From the NCBI GenBank assembly GCA_017444705.1, contig JAFSWA010000097.1, positions 1 to 9,237 on the forward strand: a stretch of DNA of 9,237 nucleotides, written 5' to 3'. This DNA comes from a bacterium (lineage in GTDB: Bacteria > Cyanobacteriota > Vampirovibrionia > Gastranaerophilales > Gastranaerophilaceae). Below are positions 5,059-9,237 of the stretch, piece after piece; the stretch's first letter is position 1, and each line of letters opens with the position of its first letter. Below the pieces are notes generated by a model. It searched no databases and was not told the DNA's origin. It saw nothing but the letters and a program-made list of their open reading frames with translations. A program made the position numbers and the translations under genes.

Positions 5059-7668
5059 ATGATAGATTTATTATTAAAAATATTGGGTGATCCCAATGAA
5101 AAAAAGATAAAAAATGTAATGCCGATTGTTGACAGAATAAATCAGTTAGAGCCTGAAATGGCAGCTTTAACGGACGAACAATTAAAGGCAAAGACAAAGG
5201 AGTTTAAAGCAATATTAGCAAATCGTCCGACATCAAGTGATGAGAAAAAGGATTTGGCACTTGAAAAAGAAGCCCTCGATAAATTACTGCCGGAAGCGTT
5301 TGCGGTTGTTCGTGAGGCAGGAAAAAGAGTTTTGAATATGAGGCATTTTGATGTCCAGCTTATAGGCGGAATATTTTTGCATGAGGGACAAATTTCCGAA
5401 ATGAGAACAGGTGAAGGTAAAACTCTTGTTGCAACACTTCCCGCATATCTTAATGCACTGACGGGAAAAGGAGTTCATATTATTACAGTAAATGATTATC
5501 TTGCAAAACGTGACAGTGAGTGGATGGGGCAGATATTCAGATTCTTGGGACTTACTGTCGGTGTTATTCTCTCAAACAGAGATGAAAGCTCTCTTGAAGA
5601 TAAAAAGCAAGCTTATCAATGTGATATTACATACGGAACAAATAATGAATTCGGGTTTGATTATCTTCGGGATAACATGGCTCCTTCTTTGGAATCTTGT
5701 ATCCAAAGACCTTATTACTACGCCATTATTGATGAAGTTGACTCAATTTTGATTGATGAAGCAAGAACGCCTTTGATTATAAGCGGCAGAATAGATGAAT
5801 CAGCAGAAATCTATTATACAATGGCGAGAGTTGCACCAATGTTGACAAAGAATATTGATTACGAAGTTGATGAGAAAAATAAAAACGTAATTCTTACGGA
5901 GGACGGTATTGATAAAGCTCAGGATATTCTGAAAATTAAAGACCTTTTTGATATTCATTCTCAATATGCTCATCATCTTTTGCAAGCATTAAAAGCAAAA
6001 GAATTATTTAATCTTGATACCGATTATGTAATAAGAAACGGCGAAGTAGTTATTGTTGATGAATTTACCGGACGTTTGATGGAAGGGAGAAGATGGTCTG
6101 ATGGGCTTCATCAGGCAGTTGAAGCAAAAGAAGGGGTTAAAATTCAGGATGAAACCCAAACCCTTGCAAGTATAACTTTCCAAAATCTTTTCAGACTTTA
6201 TCCGAAATTGGCAGGTATGACAGGTACCGCAATGACTGAGGAGGCGGAGTTTGGTAAAATCTATAATTTAGAAGTTACTGCAATCCCTACAAATAAAAAA
6301 GATATAAGAATTGATTATCCTGATGTTATATATAAATCAGAGGTCCAAAAATTTAATGCGGTTGCTGATGAAATAGAGCAAATGGCAAAACTCGGCAGAC
6401 CTGTTTTGGTTGGTACAATAAGTATTGAAAAATCAGAATATCTATCCTCTATTTTGAAAAAAAGAGGAATAAAACACAATATTTTGAATGCAAAACACCA
6501 CGAAAAAGAAGCCTATATTATTGCACAGGCAGGCAGAGTCGGGGCAATTACAATTGCTACAAATATGGCGGGAAGAGGTACCGATATTCTTCTTGGCGGT
6601 AATCCGGAATATATGGCAAAAGAAAAACTCAACAGCCAAAAAATCACTCACGAAGATGAAAATTATGAAATCAAGAAACAAGAAGCTTTAAATGAAGCAA
6701 AAGCGATAACGCAGAAAGAACATGAAAAGGTTGTAAGTTTGGGCGGTCTGCATGTAATAGGAACGGAAAGGCATGAATCAAGACGTATTGATAATCAGTT
6801 GAGAGGTCGTGCGGCAAGACAAGGTGATCCGGGGTCAACTAAATTTTTCTTATCTTTGCAAGATGATTTGATGAGAATATTTGGCGGTGAAAAAGTCGCA
6901 GGACTTATGGAAATGCTTAATGTTCAAGATGACATGGCAATAGAATCAAAACTTATAACAAGACAAATTCAGGCTTCTCAAAGAAAAGTTGAAACGTATT
7001 ATTTCGATATAAGAAAAAATGTTTTACAATATGATGATGTAATGAATGCTCAAAGGGAAAACTTCTATGCACAAAGAAGAAAAGTTTTGAGAGAAAAAGA
7101 TATTTCAAAAGATATTAAATATATGATAGAAAAAGAAGTTGAAAGAATAATATGCTCTTATATTTCTCCGGGAATGTCAGTAGAGGAGTATGTTCATGAA
7201 GATTTGGAAACTATGGTTAAAGAAATTCATTCAACTTTTCCTCAATACGAGGGACTTACGGTTGACGCTGTTTCAAAAATGAAATACGATGCGTTATATG
7301 AAAAACTGTCAAAAGAAATTGTAAAGACATATGAAACTTATGAAACCAATGTTGTAAATGAATATAACGATATTTTGACAAAATATAAACCCGATTTTAT
7401 ACCTCAGGCACCGCTTTCATCAGACAACATAATGAGAGAAATTGAAAAAGATATTTTGTTGAAAGTTATTGATACAAAATGGATTGACCATCTTCATAAT
7501 ATTGATATGCTCCGTGACGGAATAAATCTTCGTGCATACGGACAAAAAGACCCGCTTATTGAATATAAAAAAGAGGCTTTTGATTTGTTTAACAATATGA
7601 TGCATGAAATTCAGTCAGAAACCGTAAAATATTTATTCCGTGCTAAATTCGGTATAAGCTTTGCATAA
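5059..7668 (+). CDS. secA: preprotein translocase subunit SecA
   Basis: ATPase motor that drives unfolded preproteins through SecYEG. At 869 aa it has the full motor: Walker A MRTGEGKT (115-122), TVNDYLAKRD (143-152), TYGTNNEFGFDYLRD (191-205), DEAD-type IIDEVDS (223-229), the preprotein-binding domain (about 229-370), GMTGTA (386-391), then the second helicase domain with TNMAGRGTDIL (501-511) and arginine-finger region LRGRAARQGDPG (581-592), and the helical scaffold/wing with WIDHLHNIDMLRDGI (808-822). It ends at KFGISFA and lacks the usual C-terminal linker and Cys-rich zinc motif (SEC-C) that binds SecB or ribosomes in many bacteria. The N-terminus (ILGDPN, MPIVDRIN) resembles cyanobacterial-type SecA. 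ATG start is backed by AAGGGA about nine bases upstream; a second AGGG at 5053 is too close. Divergent from dppD, followed by cdd after 65 bp. Confidence 0.97.
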   Translation: MIDLLLKILGDPNEKKIKNVMPIVDRINQLEPEMAALTDEQLKAKTKEFKAILANRPTSSDEKKDLALEKEALDKLLPEAFAVVREAGKRVLNMRHFDVQLIGGIFLHEGQISEMRTGEGKTLVATLPAYLNALTGKGVHIITVNDYLAKRDSEWMGQIFRFLGLTVGVILSNRDESSLEDKKQAYQCDITYGTNNEFGFDYLRDNMAPSLESCIQRPYYYAIIDEVDSILIDEARTPLIISGRIDESAEIYYTMARVAPMLTKNIDYEVDEKNKNVILTEDGIDKAQDILKIKDLFDIHSQYAHHLLQALKAKELFNLDTDYVIRNGEVVIVDEFTGRLMEGRRWSDGLHQAVEAKEGVKIQDETQTLASITFQNLFRLYPKLAGMTGTAMTEEAEFGKIYNLEVTAIPTNKKDIRIDYPDVIYKSEVQKFNAVADEIEQMAKLGRPVLVGTISIEKSEYLSSILKKRGIKHNILNAKHHEKEAYIIAQAGRVGAITIATNMAGRGTDILLGGNPEYMAKEKLNSQKITHEDENYEIKKQEALNEAKAITQKEHEKVVSLGGLHVIGTERHESRRIDNQLRGRAARQGDPGSTKFFLSLQDDLMRIFGGEKVAGLMEMLNVQDDMAIESKLITRQIQASQRKVETYYFDIRKNVLQYDDVMNAQRENFYAQRRKVLREKDISKDIKYMIEKEVERIICSYISPGMSVEEYVHEDLETMVKEIHSTFPQYEGLTVDAVSKMKYDALYEKLSKEIVKTYETYETNVVNEYNDILTKYKPDFIPQAPLSSDNIMREIEKDILLKVIDTKWIDHLHNIDMLRDGINLRAYGQKDPLIEYKKEAFDLFNNMMHEIQSETVKYLFRAKFGISFA

Positions 7669-7678
7669 TTTTACGTTC

Positions 7679-7707
7679 TTGCCGAAAATTTAAAAATTCG
7701 CTATAAT
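7679..7707 (+). promoter_or_regulatory. promoter for cdd
   Basis: TTGCCG (7679-7684, four of six bases of the -35 consensus) and a perfect TATAAT (7702-7707) are separated by 17 bp. It lies within the 65-bp gap after secA, so cdd can be transcribed by itself even if some secA read-through occurs. Expected start is near 7714. No intrinsic terminator is evident after secA. Confidence 0.6.
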
Positions 7708-7733
7708 ATTTCTTAAAATTAAGAGGCAATTGT

Positions 7734-8135
7734 ATGATAAATTATAACGATTTGTTGGAAAAAGCGAAAGAAGTATCAAAATCTGCCTACTGCCCGTATT
7801 CAAAATTTGCGGTAGGGGCTTGTGTTCTTTACGAAAGCGGAAATTTTTATATCGGCTGTAATGTTGAAAATTCAAGTTACGGATTATCTTTATGTGCAGA
7901 AAGAAATGCTTTTTCGACAGCAATAGCAAACGGAGAAAAAACCTCTCCCGTTGCAATTGCGATAGTTTCGCCAAATAAAAAATTATGCCAGCCTTGCGGA
8001 GCTTGCAGACAATGGCTTTGCGAATTTCAAAAACGAGATTGCGATATTGATGTAATTTTAGAGGATGAAAACGGGCAGCCTAAGGTATTCAAAAGCTCCG
8101 AACTTTTACCGCACGGGTTTGATTTAATAAAATAA
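7734..8135 (+). CDS. cdd: cytidine deaminase
   Basis: Deaminates cytidine and deoxycytidine to uridine and deoxyuridine in pyrimidine salvage; a cytoplasmic zinc enzyme. The 133-aa length fits the short homotetrameric class. Visible motifs: AYCPYSKFAVGA (18-29), substrate-binding GCNVENSSYG (41-50), CAE (54-56) with zinc ligand Cys54 and proton-shuttling Glu56, and PCGACRQ (87-93) with zinc ligands Cys88 and Cys91. The C-terminal LLPHGF (124-129) corresponds to the LLPxAF seen in many relatives. AAGAGG (7721-7726) seven bases before the ATG supports the start. It has its own promoter, follows secA on the same strand and is followed by the hairpin-rich gene-free stretch. Confidence 0.96.
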   Translation: MINYNDLLEKAKEVSKSAYCPYSKFAVGACVLYESGNFYIGCNVENSSYGLSLCAERNAFSTAIANGEKTSPVAIAIVSPNKKLCQPCGACRQWLCEFQKRDCDIDVILEDENGQPKVFKSSELLPHGFDLIK

Positions 8136-8173
8136 TTTTTAAAATAGTAAGTTGTGTGAGATAAATTTCCATT

Positions 8174-8221
8174 TGCAATGATGTTTTTTTGTTCAGAAAA
8201 ATCTGCTATAAAATCATTGCA
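8174..8221. repeat. 9-bp inverted repeat TGCAATGAT / ATCATTGCA
   Basis: TGCAATGAT (8174-8182) and ATCATTGCA (8213-8221) are perfect inverted copies 30 bp apart. They carry the same TCATTGC / GCAATGA terminal motif found in the hairpin elements just downstream, but facing the other way. It may be a boundary or relic of that repeat family. It is not a terminator by appearance. Confidence 0.45.
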
Positions 8222-8232
8222 GTAAATGTGCA

Positions 8233-8256
8233 ATTGCGAGCGAAGCGACGCAATCC
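8233..8256. repeat. ATTGCG...CGCAATCC hairpin repeat, copy 1
   Basis: ATTGCG (8233-8238) pairs with CGCAAT (8249-8254) around AGCGAAGCGA, followed by CCAAAA. It is the shortest of three same-orientation copies of an ATTGCnAG...GCAATCC frame in this stretch, each with a different inner part. The family resembles dispersed palindromic repeats that recur in many bacterial genomes and are often mistranslated as CERSDAIQ-type peptides. Confidence 0.65.
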
Positions 8257-8261
8257 AAAAA

Positions 8262-8295
8262 CCCTCTCCCTTAATCCCTCTCCAACGGAGAGGGA
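8262..8295. repeat. CCCTCTCC hairpin repeat with duplicated left arm
   Basis: TCCCTCTCC (8275-8283), AAC, GGAGAGGGA (8287-8295) forms a perfect 9-bp stem. A second left arm CCCTCTCCC sits at 8262-8270, so GGAGAGGG could pair with either copy, giving mutually exclusive hairpins. Read leftward, the larger alternative ends directly at TTTTTGG, which looks like a weak backup terminator. Confidence 0.65.
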
Positions 8296-8304
8296 AATCC
8301 CATG

Positions 8305-8346
8305 TCATTGCGAGAAACCGCCATTTCGGCGGTTTCGTGGCAATCC
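8305..8346. repeat. TCATTGC...GCAATCC hairpin repeat, copy 2
   Basis: Outer arms ATTGC (8307-8311) and GCAAT (8340-8344) enclose a perfect inner stem, GAAACCGCC (8314-8322) with GGCGGTTTC (8328-8336) around ATTTC. Same frame as copies 1 and 3 but with a different inner palindrome. Confidence 0.7.
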
Positions 8347-8380
8347 AAAATATAAAAAATGGTGGGCAAGTATGCCCACC
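8347..8380 (-). terminator. intrinsic terminator for the leftward gene from the right edge
   Basis: Read leftward, GGTGGGCA (8380-8373), loop TACT and TGCCCACC (8368-8361) form a perfect 8-bp GC-rich stem, followed at once by ATTTTTTATATTTT. This is the classical Rho-independent layout, about 80 nt after the stop codon of the leftward gene. The hairpin also resembles a known type of dispersed GGTGGGCA repeat, so a repeat element may have been co-opted as terminator. Confidence 0.65.
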
Positions 8381-8388
8381 TTACATAT

Positions 8389-8430
8389 TGTCATTGCAAG
8401 GGGTCGCAAAATGTGACCCAGCAGCAATCC
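8389..8430. repeat. TCATTGC...GCAATCC hairpin repeat, copy 3
   Basis: Outer arms ATTGC (8393-8397) and GCAAT (8424-8428) enclose GGGTCGCA (8401-8408) and TGTGACCC (8412-8419), a stem with one G-T mismatch. The TGTCATTGC start is shared with copy 2, 86 bp to the left. Confidence 0.65.
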
Positions 8431-8437
8431 AATTTTT

Positions 8438-8454
8438 GTCAGGCGGTGCCTGAC
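8438..8454. repeat. GTCAGGC hairpin repeat
   Basis: GTCAGGC (8438-8444), loop GGT, GCCTGAC (8448-8454) is a perfect 7-bp stem, followed by CTACATTA. The GGTGGGCA hairpin to the left is followed by the similar TTACATA, suggesting a related second class of repeat. It ends 8 bp before the stop codon of the leftward gene. Confidence 0.6.
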
Positions 8455-8462
8455 CTACATTA

Positions 8463-9237
8463 TTAGTATGCACATATTATTTTGCCACCTTTCGTAGCAC
8501 TGGTCGTTGTGCATTTTAAACTTCCTCCTCCATTAGAAGCCCTACAACATGGACCTTTTACAGTTTCACGAAAACAATACCAATCCGCTTTATAATCTCC
8601 ATTTTTCGACGCTACATTTACTTCTGCAAAACTTGCAAGATGCCCACCTGAGGACTTGCATTTATTTTCTCCTGCCAATCTGTAATTACCGTCAGCTTCT
8701 TCAATCTCTTCATCTGTTAATTCTATTGGAGCTGCAACATATAATTCCGTTGTATCTTCAGGTAATTCAGAATATTTCACCCTATTAGTAGTATAAGGAT
8801 TACAATATGCTGAAATTGCAGGATCAATATAGCACATATTAGGGTCATTGCATTTATACTCACTTGGATCAGAGATTGAGTATTTTTTATAAATTATACC
8901 GTTTACCTCACAATAATCTTGATTATTTTCCTTGCAAACTTCTATCGGATTTTTTGTTTCATTAGAAACAATCATCTCTCTTTTTTCTAAAAATGCATAG
9001 ACTTTTTCCAAGTATTCTTTATTCGGGGAACCCGTTTCATAGGCTTTGTCATTAACCCTTACTGCCCCAGTTGTTGCATCTTTTCTGCCGACAAGAGCAT
9101 ATACATAAACCTTTTTCCCGTCAACTTTTTCCGTCTTTGCTAACGTTTCTAACTCAGAACGGTCTGTATCTTTATACTTTTCATCAAGTATAATTATCGG
9201 GTTTTCTATATTGCTGTCATTTGTCCCGCAAATGTCC
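8463..9237 (-). CDS. Cys-rich, probably exported protein of unknown function (3' part; 5' end outside window)
   Basis: The frame is open from the right edge to the TAA at 8463-8465, giving 257 visible residues; the first ones read DICGTNDSNIE. A TTG at 9009-9011 is an internal Leu codon, not a likely start, since coding sequence continues upstream with no stop. The visible part has 12 cysteines spaced through it (for example VCKENNQDYC, GPCC), an even number suggesting disulfides and export. Near the C-terminus CKSSGGHLASFAEV then WYC resemble the C...GGHLAS...WYC pattern of C-type-lectin-like or pilin-like extracellular domains, but too little matches to assign a family. The final 35 residues are Gly/Ser/Thr/Cys-rich. 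No signal or prepilin peptide is visible because the N-terminus is missing. An intrinsic terminator lies about 80 nt downstream. Confidence 0.75.
   Translation of the reverse strand, partial: DICGTNDSNIENPIIILDEKYKDTDRSELETLAKTEKVDGKKVYVYALVGRKDATTGAVRVNDKAYETGSPNKEYLEKVYAFLEKREMIVSNETKNPIEVCKENNQDYCEVNGIIYKKYSISDPSEYKCNDPNMCYIDPAISAYCNPYTTNRVKYSELPEDTTELYVAAPIELTDEEIEEADGNYRLAGENKCKSSGGHLASFAEVNVASKNGDYKADWYCFRETVKGPCCRASNGGGSLKCTTTSATKGGKIICAY

Noticed and set aside
8027..8308. Leftward 93-aa ORF overlapping the end of cdd
   Set aside because: It lies antisense to cdd and reads through the repeat cluster; no start signal, and cdd is clearly real.
8189..8453. Two overlapping rightward ORFs of 75 aa (containing CERSDAIQ, LIPLQRRGK and GGQVCPPY)
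   Set aside because: They are translations of the hairpin repeats in different frames; such peptides are a well-known artefact of palindromic repeats. No ribosome-binding site and no protein-like composition.
8233..8454. CRISPR array
   Set aside because: The repeated units are palindromes with differing interiors and irregular flanks, not identical repeats with unique spacers; no cas genes are present.
9009..9011. TTG as start of a 182-aa leftward protein
   Set aside because: The frame stays open for 75 more codons to the window edge with similar composition, so the TTG is an internal leucine codon of a longer protein.

Overview
The window is an AT-rich bacterial chromosome segment carrying housekeeping genes. 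I favour a non-photosynthetic relative of the Cyanobacteria (Vampirovibrionia/Melainabacteria, for example a gut Gastranaerophilales). The main reason is SecA: its N-terminus (ILGDPN..K, then MPIVDRIN) resembles cyanobacterial-type SecA as I remember it, and it lacks the C-terminal zinc tail. The low GC and the Cys-rich secreted-type protein at the right edge fit but do not prove this. The assignment is an inference of moderate confidence.

Layout from left to right: (1) 1-232 is non-coding and holds a palindrome at the edge and a 16-bp direct repeat. (2) 233-1528 (minus) encodes an exported phosphodiester glycosidase (NAGPA-domain) protein. (3) 1529-1713 is a divergent control region with two perfect palindromes built on TACAnnTGTA plus one degenerate copy. 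One palindrome overlaps the promoter of the glycosidase gene; another lies just upstream of the rsmI promoter. (4) 1714-2529 (plus) is rsmI. (5) 2533-3879 (minus) encodes a CoA-disulfide-reductase-like flavoprotein that meets rsmI tail to tail with 3 nt between them. (6) 3936-4889 (minus) encodes a DppD/OppD-type ABC ATPase with a Cys-rich C-terminus. (7) 5059-7668 (plus) is secA, divergent from dppD. (8) 7734-8135 (plus) is cdd with its own promoter. (9) 8136-8462 is a 327-bp gene-free stretch packed with hairpin-forming repeats of at least two classes. (10) 8463 to the right edge (minus) is the 3' part of a Cys-rich, probably exported protein of unknown function.

The genes do not form one pathway. 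SecA would export the glycosidase and the Cys-rich protein; RsmI acts on the ribosome, Cdd in pyrimidine salvage, the flavoprotein in thiol/NAD(P)H redox and the ATPase in peptide uptake. No phage, CRISPR, tRNA, rRNA or transposase was seen. The two parts most worth attention are the BlaI/CopY-like operator cluster at 1541-1656 and the hairpin mosaic at 8174-8454. I did not find a convincing new multi-gene system here.
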